Shown: positions 1-13,800 of the stretch, piece after piece
Position numbering within the stretch: position 1 is the first letter of the stretch
How the letters are laid out: each line of letters begins with the position of its first letter
Assembly: GCA_009869945.1 (NCBI GenBank)
Contig: WIXG01000044.1
Coordinates: 248,001 to 312,000 of the forward strand
Source of the DNA: Mesaphorura yosii
Taxonomy: Eukaryota; Arthropoda; Collembola; Poduromorpha; Tullbergiidae
DNA length: 64,000 nt
Direction of reading: 5' to 3'
Notes under the pieces: generated by a model
The model's input: only the letters and a program-made list of their open reading frames with translations
Told to the model about the DNA's origin: nothing
The model's database searches: none
Made by a program: the position numbers and the translations under genes

Positions 1-1661
1 GAAGATCTCATCTCAAGATCCGACTCCAGCTTGGCGATTTTGCTGGCCAACGCTTCGGCAATGCTGGACCGTGTTTCCAGCTCATCTTTGTAGTTCTTCA
101 TGCGAAGTTCGTGGTTTTGCTTAAGCTTTTCAAGCTCTGCCTTGAAGAAAGCTTCGAGTTGTTCCGTGTGTTCTTCTTTTATCTCAAGGGCTTTGCGCAG
201 AGTTTCTTCTTTTTGAATAGCGAGTTCGAGCGACGATTGTAACTTCTCGACCTGGACAATAAATGAAGATGTTTTTTAAAAAAAAATCTTACGGGTCCAT
301 GTGAGTCATGTCGTTGGAGAAAGTTATTTAAGTTACCTGCTTGATTAGAATTTGGTTCCTTTCTGTCTCACTCTGAAGGCGGAAGTCCAGTTCGTTAATG
401 TGGTCATAACTCTCCCTATGAAGCAGGACACTCGTCATAATCACCATCCTGTTTCCAGAATTCAGCTCAGAGAAAATGAAAAATGCTTACTTGATTGTGT
501 CCTTTAGTTCAGCTTCTTCAGCGTCGAACACGGAAACAATCGTGTAAATCTCATTCTGATGCTGTTGCTCAGTCTGTTGCAATTGTCTGGTTAGTAAAGT
601 TGTCCTCTTCGCGTATTCATCCATCATGGCCTCTCTCTCACTTTGTTGCTTCAGGCATTGTTCGATGGACCGCACAAAATCGTCAGGTATGGAATTTCCA
701 CACAAATAAATCTGTTGCAGGGTGAAATTGAAGTGAAGAGACTCCCAGATTGCTTTAGCACCAGTCAGCCCAATGTTGTTCCAGCGCAGGTCCAATTCAC
801 GCAAAGATTTGTTAGATTTCAGGGCGTTGGAGAGTTCAGCCGCGTTCTCCGCCAAGAGCATGTTGTTTCGCAAGTCGAGGTACTCGAGTCCGGAGTTTGT
901 TGCAAGTGCCTCGCAGAATTGAGTGAATGTTTCTGGTGATGTTCCGAGTTTGTTCCACTCCAGGAGAAGTCTAGAAATGACCACGCGCCCACGTCCTGGC
1001 ATCAAATCAGTAATCAGACGGTTGAATCAAGATTTTGTGGCATACCTCTTCAGGTATCGATTATTCTTGAGCAGTTTTGTGAGGTACGAAATCGTGTCTC
1101 CTGAAATGTTGTTTCCCCTCAGCTCCAAAGTCTGCAGTCTTGAATTTTTACAAATGCCATCAATCAGCGCCTGTATAAAAGCTCAAGCCACGTTACTCAT
1201 TCGTTTTGCCGATTCTGTTTCTGATTCTGCACTCGAAATATCCTAACCTGAAATCCTTGTGGAAGCAGAAGACAGTCAGCAAGAATGAGTTTTGTGATTG
1301 GAGGATCCAAAGCCAGGATTTTGCTCAGAGCAATACAATCGACTCCACGAAGTCCACGGCCCTTGAGATCAACAACAACCGAATCCCGTCCGCCATAGCT
1401 TGCTTGCTCGAGTGGGGTAGCGACAATGTCCAACGGCTCCGACGAGTACAGCTTGCAGAAACGAGTGTATTCCTTCTTCAAATCGATCTTTAAGAAGTGC
1501 GAATGCGAACTTGGCGTTGTGGAAGAGCCATGAGAAGGAAATGTTGGCATCTTATCTTCGTCTTCTTCATTCACATTATACAATTTGTGCTCAGTGCTGC
1601 TGCCGCTTTCCCTGACGCTGTTAGGCTTATGGGAGCTGATCGCCTGTTTTCTTGATGTCAT
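1..1661 (-). CDS. Lrrc45: Leucine-rich repeat protein 45 (Lrrc45), 3' end outside window
   Basis: Five coding exons on the minus strand: 1248-1661, 1046-1170, 491-970, 337-415 and 1-251 (continues past the edge); every junction has GT/AG and matching phase. About 449 residues are visible. Residues ~65-310 form a ribonuclease-inhibitor-like LRR array with repeats such as YLDLRNNML and ELDLRWNNIG. The sequence then becomes a Lys/Glu/Gln-rich coiled coil to the window edge. This order and the repeat wording match animal LRRC45, a centrosomal linker protein of about 670 residues that helps hold centrioles together. The first ATG (1661) gives about 60 residues more than the vertebrate N terminus; the ATG at 1550 is an alternative. 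Next gene Rer1 lies upstream on the same strand. Confidence 0.9.
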
Positions 1662-2576
1662 TGCAGTTTGCAGTATTACCAAATGTCAAGCAAGCGATTC
1701 TAAAGCTAATCACGTCAGAATTCCAGCAGCCTGCAGTACATTTCACAAAAATTAGTAAATAAAGTTGGCAGCTTCGTTCCAATGCAACACAAGGCAATGT
1801 TTGTGTGTGTGGAAGTCACTAATTTGTGGATTGTGAATAGAAATTTTCTTGTCTCAAGATGATTGTCTTATTTGTAAACATTGCATTGGCTGGAATGTGG
1901 TTCCTGCTGAAAGCTGCTGCAGACGGTGGAAATGTGTTTGTGTGTGCGAGGTGTCCATGGTGACCAAAGATCAAATCATTTCTGACATTCTGCACCACCA
2001 GAATCAGCTTTCTCTCAAAGCAGCACATTATTGCAGTAATGTTTAGACGATGAAATCAACTACCTGTAATTTTCTTTGCATTACATGAATACAATGAAAT
2101 TCACCAAATGGAACTGGAAGTTAATGAATTCCAACGGAAGGCGGCTTTCACAATTTTACTTTCACCTTATTTTTTTAAACTTGTCAACTTTCTGACGGAG
2201 ATTCCTCCTCGGGCTCGGGAAGGTAGTGATGGTGGCGGGCGGCGGATACGGACACGGACCTCATTCAGCCAAACAATACGAACGCGTGATTACGGAACGA
2301 ACAGAAAGCACCAAAGTGGCCACTATTTAATAGATTTACTTTGTTGCATTTCTTTGGATAATAATTCAGTTACGGAACGGGAACAATATTGACTTCGTTA
2401 ATTGCTATAATAAATATGTACATACACAATCAACATGAATGATTTATAACACTGTTCTGCCTAAACGTAAATGAAAACAAAGTGTAACTTATCGCTGCAG
2501 CTACAAATAAATAACATTAAGGATTCACAATCCATACATACCAAGTGTAAACTCATTTTTACTTGTCTCACAGAAT
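1662..2576. other. Lrrc45 upstream / Rer1 downstream spacer
   Basis: About 0.9 kb between two same-strand genes. It should contain the Lrrc45 promoter and 5' UTR and the end of the Rer1 transcript. I see no ORF that looks conserved. Confidence 0.5.
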
Positions 2577-2582
2577 TTTATT
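2577..2582 (-). terminator. Candidate poly(A) signal of Rer1
   Basis: TTTATT on the plus strand reads AATAAA on the minus strand, about 42 bp past the Rer1 stop codon. Confidence 0.5.
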
Positions 2583-2623
2583 GTAGCAAAACTAGAACTT
2601 TAACCCTACTGCGTACGGTGGCT

Positions 2624-3433
2624 TCAAGTTCCAATCGTTGCTGCTTGCTGATACTTTGGTTTTCCATGCGTGAATGGAATATACTTGTATTTGATCATGT
2701 GCCTGATTTGTCGTTTCATGGTTATGCAAAGTAGTGTTATAAAGTACATGACTAAGATGGGCCAGAATACCGGAACGTTGAAACAATCGAAGAGTGTACA
2801 AATTAATCCAATTAAGGTGGACTTCACAATGCCAAGCCAGAATTTGAATTCTGGAAGCCGACGGATAAATGGTCGAAATTCTTGAGTCGTCGTGGTTGGG
2901 AGGCCAAGCCCATCATCTGCAAACTCAAATTTCTATCAGTGAAAGCTCAACAGAAAGGAATGAAGATGAAGAATTTGAATCAGCTTACCGTCATAATCCA
3001 ACGCTGGGTCGATTTTCGGGGTTAGGAAGGCGATGAATAGATTTAAGTGATAAATACCAAGCGCGTACGTGACAATGTACCAACCCTACAAAGAAACGAA
3101 CGCAAATTAATCTTAGTCTTAGATATTCGACATTGCACGAGTTTTCCTGCAATTACTTACTTGTGCTAGCAATATTCTAATCATAAATACAAATATAAGT
3201 GCAATGGCAAAGCCCCATCTGGATCTGACATGAGGAGTCCATTTATCTAGCAACGATTGGTATCGTACAGAAATGGATCGGAAGAATTGCGTCACGACGT
3301 TGGGACCGTTGCTCCCTAAACACATCAGATTAATACAACTTAGTCACACCGAAGTTTAAAGGAAATGGTCATATGTTTTCATTTCCACCAACTTACCTTC
3401 CGCAGGGGTTGCAGATTCTTCAGAGGACATCAT
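2624..3433 (-). CDS. Rer1: Rer1, ER/Golgi membrane protein retrieval receptor
   Basis: Four coding exons: 3397-3433, 3161-3315, 2989-3085 and 2624-2916, together 193 residues, the usual family length. Diagnostic stretches are GWYIVTYALGIYHLNLFIAF, EFRPFIRRLPEFKFW and NVPVFWPILVMYF, close to human RER1. The protein has four membrane segments. The family sorts unassembled or escaped membrane proteins back from the cis-Golgi to the ER. The start is one of two tandem ATGs (3433 or 3430). The C terminus ends shortly after the basic ITMKRQIRHMIKYKYIPF stretch, a little shorter than in vertebrates. Confidence 0.97.
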
Positions 3434-6400
3434 ATCTTGTTATCAAGCAAGGGATGGGTGGCAATTTTACCCGGAGACCGAAGTATTTACAAGTTAAGAC
3501 TCTGTATGCTAACCAGCGCACATGAGCAGAGATTTAGAGATCAATTTTAAGCGCTCAATTAACTCAGCAGGATGTCCACCTGGACCAGTCCTCAAAAATT
3601 TTGTAAAATACTTCTACACCGAACCAATTTGAATCGACAAGCTATCAATTCGGTCCCACAGCACACGATTTGCCTTTTGGTCTTGTACGTACGCCAATGA
3701 CAATTTAAATATTTAATTTGCAGAGTTGATGACGGGGACTTGTATTCAAATTGACCCACAAAACAGCCCGTATGACTTCAATCTACTTCTTGCACAAATT
3801 GCGTAACAGCAGCACCAGCTTTTGACTTTGACTGAAGCGAGCCTCGAGCCGGCTCACACTCACGACGTTTTCCAACATATGCAATCTGCAATGGGATGGC
3901 ATGGCATGGCATGAGGCATGATCCGCGATCCGATGGGATGAATCGAATCCTTCTCATCTGTGTGCTCTCTATTCATCTGCTATTTTGCAGTGTACATGAA
4001 TGAAGCACTGCTTAATCATCGTGCAGTAGTGCAGGACGAGCAAAAGAACCCCCTTTAACCACTATCACTTGCCCGTACACATGTCCTTATTGATCGGTTG
4101 CCTGCGAAAGAACGTGAACGTGGATGGTGAATCTTTCCCTATGTTGCTTCTATGGGCCAGGCCATGCTTCCGTGGCTGTGGGTTTGTGCAGGCCGTATGT
4201 GTACGCGTATTCTTGAATCTCTTGAGATGGTGCGGTGCGCTGGTCAAAAAATCGCAAGCGGCTGTCGGGAAGAAGAGATCCGCCGTTTTTAGCGCGAACA
4301 ACCGCACACATTCACGGCACAAGAAGACAATGCTTGCGATGAGGTATGGAGGAGGTACGAGATGAGAGTAGAAGTTCATTAACCACCATGGCATGGCATA
4401 GCATGGCCCACTGCAGTGCAGATTCGCAAGTTGCAACTCACCTCGCAATCTCAATGCAGTATGCATGCATATCCAAGTCTCAAATTAGTTTTTCATCCCC
4501 CATCGCATTCTCATCGTAAAATCATCATCCGCATCGCATCGCAATTCGCGAGTTAACAGGCATTTATCCACCTGCAATGCAAAGCTTCGTATTTTCGCAG
4601 AACAGCCAGAGTCGTTAAAATTATATGAATCCATTGCACCCAGTGTCCCAGTCCGTATTCGTATGAGTTCTGCTGTTGCGGGCTCAGGCCAGCCAGGCCC
4701 ATGCCAAGTCTCATTATTTCATTCATTCAACTCGTGTCGCGTATAACGGGACTTTAAAATTGTTATCTTGCTGTTGCTGTTACCGGCATGACATGGCACG
4801 CCAGGGCAGACAGGTGTCTCAGCCACCCAATAAAAGACCTCTTGCCTCTTGCTTTTATTGCCTGCCTGCTGCAATTGCAAATGACGAATTTACATGGTGG
4901 CGCTTCATTTCTTTGTACCTGAGAATTGCAATTGTCATAAAATCTGCGCCACTGCAATGCAACCTGAGAATCCCGAGTCTGCTGCGGCTGAGGTCATGAG
5001 CATGAAGTCATACACTGAGTCCGTTCCGTTGTCCTCAAGTGTCATGTGCCATTTCTGTCTTGTGCAAGTATAACTCATTACACGGCAATAAGTTTCGGGC
5101 CTTCGCCACCCTTGTCGTGTTTTGTTTCACGCATTCATGTGATACTTCCATTCATGGAGATGATGCGATGAGCACGAATAATATGTGGACGCGAACTGAG
5201 CTGTGAGTTTTCGGTTTATGATTTATGACTCAATGAACAACTATTTTTAGACAGAATTTATTGTCTTTTCCCTATATTCCGAATCTCATTATCTCAAATC
5301 TCAGATCAATAAACTTGAAACCTCATCACGTGACGAAGCATTCGTCTTAGCACAATTAATCCAATTTAAGCGTAGAAATTTCAAGTTGGCCTGTCCGCCT
5401 GTGTTGTCTTGACTCAGAAATGATATATTGGAGGTGGCCTTGTGCATTGCACTAATTACATGTCTCATAATTGAAATCCAGTGTGATTCGAGCCAGGGCG
5501 GCTCGAGTGGCGAGCGGCAGACGGTATTGCAGACTCAAGACTCATCATTCGCCGGGTGCGTGCCCATCTCATTCTCGGAAAAGGACAAAGACAAGGACAC
5601 GCAAACTCATACAAGGCAAGGAGTATGACTCAATTCATTCTGATAATTCCTGATTCCTGCGCACAATCTTCCTAATTGACTTGACTGCCTGGCCTGCCTA
5701 ATAGCTTAATACAAACAAGAAAGTTCTTGGACTCGGGCTCAGTTTCGTCATCATTGGCGTGGCCGTCACCTCTCATAAGTTAGTTCATTCACAGCAATGA
5801 TGAATGGATATTGGATACGACATGAATTGAGCATTGGGCTAGCTGGAGCATTGCCATTGTCATTTTACGTGCGGACGTGCGTCTTCTAAAAGCTCGTCAA
5901 TGATATGATAGTCCAGAGATAACAAATAAGCTTCACAATCTACGCCTCTGCAATTAACGGTCATCAACCTGGAACTGAATCTTGGCCTTCTTGTCTTGAT
6001 ATTAATTTCGGTCAAATCTTCAAACTTTCCTGTTGTCTCGACTTTCCAGAGGTCAACAACGCCGACCTGCCTTTGTCTCTTGTTTTTGTATTGTCTCGTC
6101 TTGTTCTCGTCTCGAGTCGAGTTGATTCCGTAGATTCTGTTCGTTCTCTGTTCTCTCGTTCTCTTCCGTAAAAATTGAACCACAGTCTTGGACACAGAAG
6201 CTGTTCTGATTCGCTATGCAGGAAGCCTGACATCGGCTTGACGAAGTGGCTTCAGCTTTGGCTTGAAAACCTTCACTGAAAAGGACTGAGAGAAAGTCTC
6301 ACTTTTCTCGTGTTGTGGAATTTCTTCTTGGAGACAGCATTTGCGAATTTATCTGTATCGAATCAGACCGTGCCTTTCTTGGCTGTGTTTACTATTAAGA

Positions 6401-7883
6401 AGACTCCGACTTTAATTCGCAAATTGCCAACTACAACCGTCAGGTGGTGGCTAGTGGCTGGTGCATCCTTGCGGCAACATTCTGAGGCACATTCCCGACA
6501 TCGCCGCTGGTGCCTGGATTCCTAAAAGGAAGGCTAAGTTTTTGAAAGAATTGCTTCATCGCATCAGCTGAAATCGACAATCAACGGTGAAATGTACATT
6601 TGAAATCGAACAGACCGTCATTTTCAAAACTAGCTTCAGTAGCTGGTGAAAATAATTCGGTTCATACTCCTACATTCTAGAATACGGGGAAAACCTTTGC
6701 AGCCGGACAGCAGGAAAATCTTCATCCATCGCCATTCACTTATACCGTGCGGGGGCCAGCTTGACGTCATATTCGCGTGCAATTGGGTCAAGATTCGCCG
6801 ATTCATTCAAGATTAAGAACTATTGCCAAACAACCCATCCATTATTGAGCAACAATCGCGAGTTTGCACGGGGAAGAGGGTGTTCGTGTTCGTGATTGTC
6901 AAAAGTGAACGGAAGGAATGCGAATGCAGGCAAGATCGGCAGAGAAAACCGACCATACGCTCGGTGCGTAGAATTGTCGATGCACATGGTTGGTTTTGAC
7001 ATGTGTGCCTCCGCAGCCGCCGCCGCCTTCATCTCTCTCAGCAGCATCGTGCCTGTAGACCCAAGAAGACCGAGGGCCAGTCTACCGTGGTTTATAGCAT
7101 GAAACACGAGCAGAAAAGTGAATACAATATGACGACTGCCTGTGCCTGGTTTATTGAAGCCTGTTCACCACTTGAGAACTTTTTTTCCACTCGCTCTTGT
7201 GTATGGGAAGATTCATTCTTCAACCCTTCTCTTTTTATAGTGACAAAATCCTAAATGAATTTGAATACTACGTGAATTACATGGCAAGAAGTGAAAGATA
7301 TTCAGCAGACACATTTACAAGTTGAATTGTATTCACAATTTTATCTAATTTAATTCAAACCGTACAATATTGTTGAGTACTGTTGGGTACTGTACAAGAT
7401 AATTTTATACAGAATTTATCCGTGAAATCGCACTCAGTCGCCAGTCGCCAGTGATTGATTACTGACACGGTCAGGAAGGAGTGGAGACACAAGATTGGAA
7501 ATTGCACGTCAACCTGCCTGTTAGCAGCAGCAGCAGCCAGCATTTCTTGCAACAAGTTTCTAGTGGCAATTAATTGTTGGAGATCATCTCGTGCACTTCG
7601 CCTCCAATTCAACAAATCTACGAAAATTGCCTAATCCACATTTACGTGGGTGGTGGTGGATGCCACATTGTCACGACGGATGACTTCGTTTTAGGCGAAA
7701 GTCCCTGCAATAGGGCACCAAATAATCAACAATCTACCACACCGGATTTACGACTCTTCTTACTTTTATACTGGTCTTTTCTTAATCACATTTTGTAGTA
7801 ATTTATATTCTTAATTAGTAGGAATACGATAGACACGATCTGCAAATATTTCGTGTAGTTTGTAGTTTCCACTTAACGTAATT
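3434..7883. other. Intergenic region with no gene seen
   Basis: About 4.4 kb between divergently transcribed Rer1 and eIF4G. It should contain both promoters. Only unsupported ORFs are present. The sequence is rich in short near-repeats, for example ATGGCATGGCATGGCATG around 3898-3915 and a similar run near 4387-4404. A minus-strand open frame at 5860-6195 starts with GTG and lies in TCTCGTCTCGAG-type simple sequence, so I do not call it. Confidence 0.5.
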
Positions 7884-10800
7884 ATGCAAAATAATCATCA
7901 ACACGCTGCGCCTACACAACATAATAAGCAATCCGGAAGGTAAGTATGCTATCGAAATGTTACCATGAAATTCTGGGAGTTTTCTGGCATTCGCGAGCCC
8001 TGGGGCAGTGGGCAGTTTTTGGCTTCTTTTCGGTCACAATTCAATGAATTAATCATAGCGGGCAAGATTTGGGCGCTTTTGGAAATCTGACAATGATAAT
8101 AATATTAGTTCCGGTGTCCGATCCCGTGTTAAGCCATAAGCTCGACGCTAACGAATGGTGCTAATTTTACATTATCATTTTAATTCACCATTTAATGCAA
8201 CTGAAATTTTGCTTCATTTTGCAGACCTCGCTACGATATGCAATCGCAACAGCAATATAATCCTCAACGATTTAACAGACCTCAGGGCGGAGGGAACATG
8301 CCTCGCCAACCGCACCCAGGATTGAGTCAGGTTGGACAGCAACAGCAACCGGCTCAGGTGGTTCAGGTTCCAGGGGTGCAAGCACACCCTCAACAGATAC
8401 CGCAGCAGCCGGCTCGGGTACAGCAACCTCAGTTGACACCGCCACAATATGGAGTTTATTCTGCCGGAGTACAATTTGTTTCTTATCCTCAAACACAACT
8501 TGGTCAACCTGTTGCTCCTCAACAATTGCGCATAGCCTACCCCTCAGGAGCTCCTACGTACATTCAGACACCGACTTATGGATATAACCATTTGCAACAG
8601 TGGCAGGTGGCTCAGGCGACTCAACAGCAGTTGCAAAACCAAGCCGCAGCCCACCAGCAATACTATCAGCAAATGCAACAGGTTAGTCTTTGTCAAGAAT
8701 TGAGATTGGGGCTCTAATGACTCAAGCACGGTTGATGGGACAAATATACTGATACGGTTAAGTCATACTGAAGAAACAGAAATGTTTTTTTTTTCAAAAC
8801 TTCGGTTTTACTCACTGGCGAAATTTTTCGCCAGCAATGGAAATTTCTAATGAGAAAATTTAACTACCTTCACCAATTAACCACGGTTTCTTGGTAATGT
8901 AAAAGTTGAAGAAATGGAAAAAATCGTTCAAATTTTCCAGTATGACTCAACCGTATAGTGAAGTCAACCGTGGACCCAAGGTTACTGATGGCAAATGACA
9001 TTGTGCCATTGCATTCCATTCAACGACTGAATGTTCTTTTCTGTCACCAGCATCAAGGAGTTCAACATATGCAACCCATCTTGTCCGGCGGACAACAATA
9101 CTACGCAGTGAGAGCCCAGCCTACGTTCGTTCCAGGTCCTTCATTGCAACAATCAAGTGCCCCTCCCCAGCCCTTGCCGGTCCAGTCCCAGCCGGCGCAT
9201 CAGACTCATCACGTGCAGCATCAGCAATCCCAGGCCAATCCCAACGTGGGAATTTTGCAAGTTAATCCGGTTCAGCAACAGCCTGAACAGAGGGAAAATG
9301 TTCAACCTCCTCCGCAAAGGAAAAAGAACAGGCTTCAAATTGTTGACCCTGCTACTGGTAATAAAAATAGCCCGAATTCACCCTACTTGTATTCTGAACA
9401 TCTGAACAATTCTTGGACTAATTTGCGAATTAAACGACTTCGTCTTTGTAGGGAAAAGTGTTTTCGATGACGTGAATGATGCTCCACCTGTTTCGCCCGC
9501 AGCGGAAGTAGATTCAGCAGCGCAGCCGGCAGATGCTTCCAACGAGGAGCCAGCTGTGGTTTCGCTAAACTCAATCTCCTCACCAACTACGGTTGGGACT
9601 CCGCAAGCATCGCCCAATCCCAGCTATGCAGAGGAAACGAAGCCTATTGAGGAGAAGGAGAAAGTTCGCTCCGAGTTCTTCCAGAAAATTACGAAACTGG
9701 GTGACGAGACGAATGTTCCAAGTAAGAATCCACATTTTCTTTCTTTGCGTTATTGCTTGTGTGTAATTGGTTGCATCACATCTTGGAACAATCGTAGTAT
9801 AAGCCATTCACGGTCAGATTAGCGGAGTGGCCATGAAGCGAAAATGCACCGATTTTCAGAGTTTGGTCACCTTTTTACGATCGATGGTGTACATAAGATT
9901 ATGTAGCATTTTAGGCTCCAATGAAGGAAGAAGTTGTCATTTATATCCATTCATATGCGGAAGGGCCTTGTTTAGATGAGACAGCAGCAAGCATATGATG
10001 CAAAGAGCAAAGTAAAGGTGAAGCATCATTGCGTGATTGCGTCCTTGAACTGAATAGGTTTGTAGTGTGGGGTTCAGATGCACAATTGATAATCTTTCCT
10101 TCAGAACCAATTCATTACAAGCGATGAAGTGGTGATGCATGAGGCAGTCCAGGCAGTGCCAACATAAGGCAAATACGAATAAATCGCAGATCACTTCATA
10201 AATCTTAATATGCATACATAATTATTACTCTACTGCTGTGTGAGTCTGGCCGACCGGCCTAGATTGCGACATGATAATTATGTCATTCTGGTTACGTCGC
10301 CGTCCCCGTTGCCGGTCGTATAAGAAAACGTTTTCAGTGTGGTTGTGAGCACAGATTGATCGAGATTCTGAGACTGGACTTGTAGTTAGTCGCAGCATCT
10401 TTTCACCCGTCTATTCCATTTTCTTATGTATGCAAATTACAACAGAATGAAGAGGCGACGACTGGGAATAGGAAAGCGTAGCCAGCCCAACCAGTCAGTC
10501 AGTCAGTGGTCGCCGGCGAAGGGCTTTGGCTAGTGTAACAACGACATTAATCATAACTCTGTGGTTAAGTTTGACTTAATTTTGTGGTCGCCGATTGTGA
10601 GGACAATAATTGATTGCATCCTTTTCGTTTTTCTCACTTAAGTGTAGGCGCCCTTGACTGGCTTTAGGATTGACTCAGTCGCAGTTTTGCTTTGGCAGTA
10701 TTGGCAGCTAGGGACTTTTAACCTACATATGTACTCATAACGTCGCATCGTCGTAACTGTAACGTAGCACGCCTGAACAACTGATACTAGACATCATTTT

Positions 10801-13800
10801 CAACTCGTCCAGGAATTTTTCACCGAACTTGTTATATGCTTAGTGGTACCCGTAACAGATCTACACTTGTGCAGTTTTAGTTTGTTTCTCTCTTTTTGTC
10901 CCATCTAAACTCACCAGTTACATCCAAAAGTGCAATATCAGTTCTTAAGTACGTAGTAGCAGCATAATACATTAAAAAGAGCAGCCTCCGCTCCTAAAAA
11001 TAGATCGTGTGTAACTGGAACTATAAATAGTAGTGAACTAGTCGAAAGAGCATATTCTACTTTCAGTAGACTTTCTTAGTAGTTGTGTAATCTAATCTAA
11101 GGTGCAAAGTAGCAGATAGTCGATATAAAAGTGCAACTATTTAATTGTAGTTAAGCACAATGTGTGGACTTTAAGTATGTCCAAGTCTAAGAAAAAGAAT
11201 AGGAAAAGGAAGGTTGAAGGTTAGTTCGTGTGCAATGTGAAATTGTGATTTTTTCGCCAATGGAATTCATCTGCGTAAGTGCAACGGAACAAGGCAGTAA
11301 TATTTTTATGTTGAATTAGGTCGTGGGGATACCCAGCCCTCTGCTCAACCAGCTCCTTCTACGACCACTTCTTCTACAACGACTGAATTATCCACGCCAC
11401 CATCGCCTACTCCCCCACCCTCCACTGAACAGGAGAGTGTAATAAAAGTGGAAAGTGCAACTGCACAGGCACAAGACGAAGAAAGTGCACAAGATGCAGA
11501 CAAGGTCGATTCGAATGAACCGATTACTGTCAGTCTGAATGGAACAAGTGGAAGCATTCAGGTAAAAATACGAGTGGATTGGAATGATTCGTACCCCGCC
11601 ATATTAACCATAAAGTATAAACTGTACTCATGATTTTCATCCTTATATTTTGTTCACGTTTGTAGGAATCCTCGCTCTGTTCGATATCCCCAACTCCTAT
11701 TGAGAAGTATGTGGATCCCAGCTCACCAGAAGTGCCCACAGTGTCTGCTGATGCCTCTTCTGTGTCATCGCCGATGACTGAGGGCGTGGAAACTAAGGAA
11801 AGGGCGCGCACGCCTGATGTTCCTGATAGGCAGGAAACTCCGCTTTCGGAAGCACTTTCGCCTGAAACAGAAGGGAAGGATAATGTGCCTGTTGTTAGCT
11901 ACAACAGTACTCTTGACTCCACATCGGAAGAGGAGAGATTGGTGGAAAGGATACAAGAGCTAACTTTATCTGACGAAGTAAAACCTGTTGAAACTGAAAC
12001 TCTTCCAAACGGCAAGGGAGAAGCTGTCGATGATGAGCACCTTGACGAAGAAGGCGGACCTGAATCCACGGAAGAGGGCGAAATAAATGATACCGAAGGT
12101 AGATAAACGTTTTAGGCATTGAGATTGACTATTTATGTACTGTTCAGTCAAAATTTGTAACTCAATTTCACTTAACTCATTTATAGATACGACTGCGCAA
12201 GGTTCAAGCGTGAAACGAAGAATTATGTATGATAGAGAGCAACTTCTTGCCTACAAGCAAAACAAAGACTTGCACCTTGACATGCAAATACCCCCCGATC
12301 TAATTAAGGATCCTTCTCGCTCAAATTCGTCACAGCATGGAAATTATAATGTAAGACTCACAATACTTGCTTTCAGCTTAATTTCAAGTATTATGAGAGG
12401 TTAAATGTTAACTCTATCTCGATGCTTAGTTCGCGGGCTCTCCACTGGGACCTCCTCCGCGCATGGGCGGCCGCTCTGGTATGCAGCCAATGCGCAGCGG
12501 AAGAGGAGGACCAATGACCGGAATGCAACCTAATCGATCAATGGGTTGGATGGGACCGATGGGCGCCGGAGGACCATTCCAGGTTCCGCCTCCTCTGCAT
12601 GCCCCAAGAGCTCCAAAAATTATTGAGCTGCACCGTGAGAAGGTGGAATTGCATAAAGCCGAAAATGCTTGGAAGCCATCAATGGCCGTAAGAGGAAAAG
12701 GAAAGAATAACGAAGAAGTAGATGAGGAACAACTTATTCAAGAGGTAAACTGTCACTTGTAATGATGCAGAAGAAGAATCCTCTCCTATGTGGTTCGGAA
12801 AAATTAACACTTCTTTTGACTGTGTCTTGCTAGGATGTGGTGAAGAAAACAAGAAGTATTTTGAATAAGTTGACTCCAGAGAACTTTGACAAATTGGTCA
12901 ACAAGTTTTTACAGTTGAAACTTGAAGACAAGGATGATAGGATACAGAAAGTTATCCATGTAGTTTTTGAGAAGGCCGTTGATGAACCGAGCTTTTCTGC
13001 AGCTTACGCTCAAATGGTAAATCATTGCAGGATTTTGATTTTTGAGCGAATTCACACTTTAGTTTTTGGTATGCAGGTCCGGACTGTATGTGATAAATCC
13101 CAGGAGACAGCAAAGAAATTCAGGAAACAAATCTTAGATCAGTGCCAGCGAGAGTTTCAGAAAGGAAGTAGTGAGGAAGAAGAGATTAAAAGGCTTGAGG
13201 AAGAGTTAACGACCGCAGAGGATGCCAAAAAGGACGCTATTAAATTGGACATCGAAGACAAGAAGTAAATTGCCATTAGAATTGGTTATTGCTTTTGTTT
13301 TGGTACTGAATCCTAATCTGACCTGGTCTACTAAATTACAGATATGCAACCAGACGAAGAGCGTTGGGAAATGTCCGATTCATTGGCGAGCTTTACAAAC
13401 TACAAATGCTTACACCGAAGATCATGATTGAGTGCATTGGAATGCTCTTAGGTAAGTTCAATGCACCGAAGTGCGCTAGTGTCAATTCATTCGTACTCAT
13501 TTGGAAAAATCTTCCTTTTTCAAATATTCAAATTCTCTGTTATTGCTTCGTAGTTACGCAAGATGAGGAAAGCTTAGAGTGTCTCTGTAAGTTGCTCTCA
13601 ACAGTCGGCCAACGGTTGGAACAGAATTTGGCCGACACTGAGGCGAGAGGTCGGGAGTCCATTAGCAAAGGACTAGCTCCGAAATTTATGCCTGAGCCAA
13701 AATACATGGATAAAACTTTCGCGAATTTAAAACTCCTTAGCTCAAGCAATAAATTGTCATCCAGAATTAGATTTGCCTTATTGGTAAGTGTTAACCAGTA

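Noticed and set aside
5860..6195. 111-codon open frame on the minus strand
   Set aside because: It begins with GTG rather than ATG, lies in TCTCGTCTCGAG-type simple sequence, and shows no domain or splice partner.
8272..8525. Open frames antisense to the first large eIF4G exon
   Set aside because: They are shadows of the Gln-rich coding sequence, which leaves few stops on the opposite strand.
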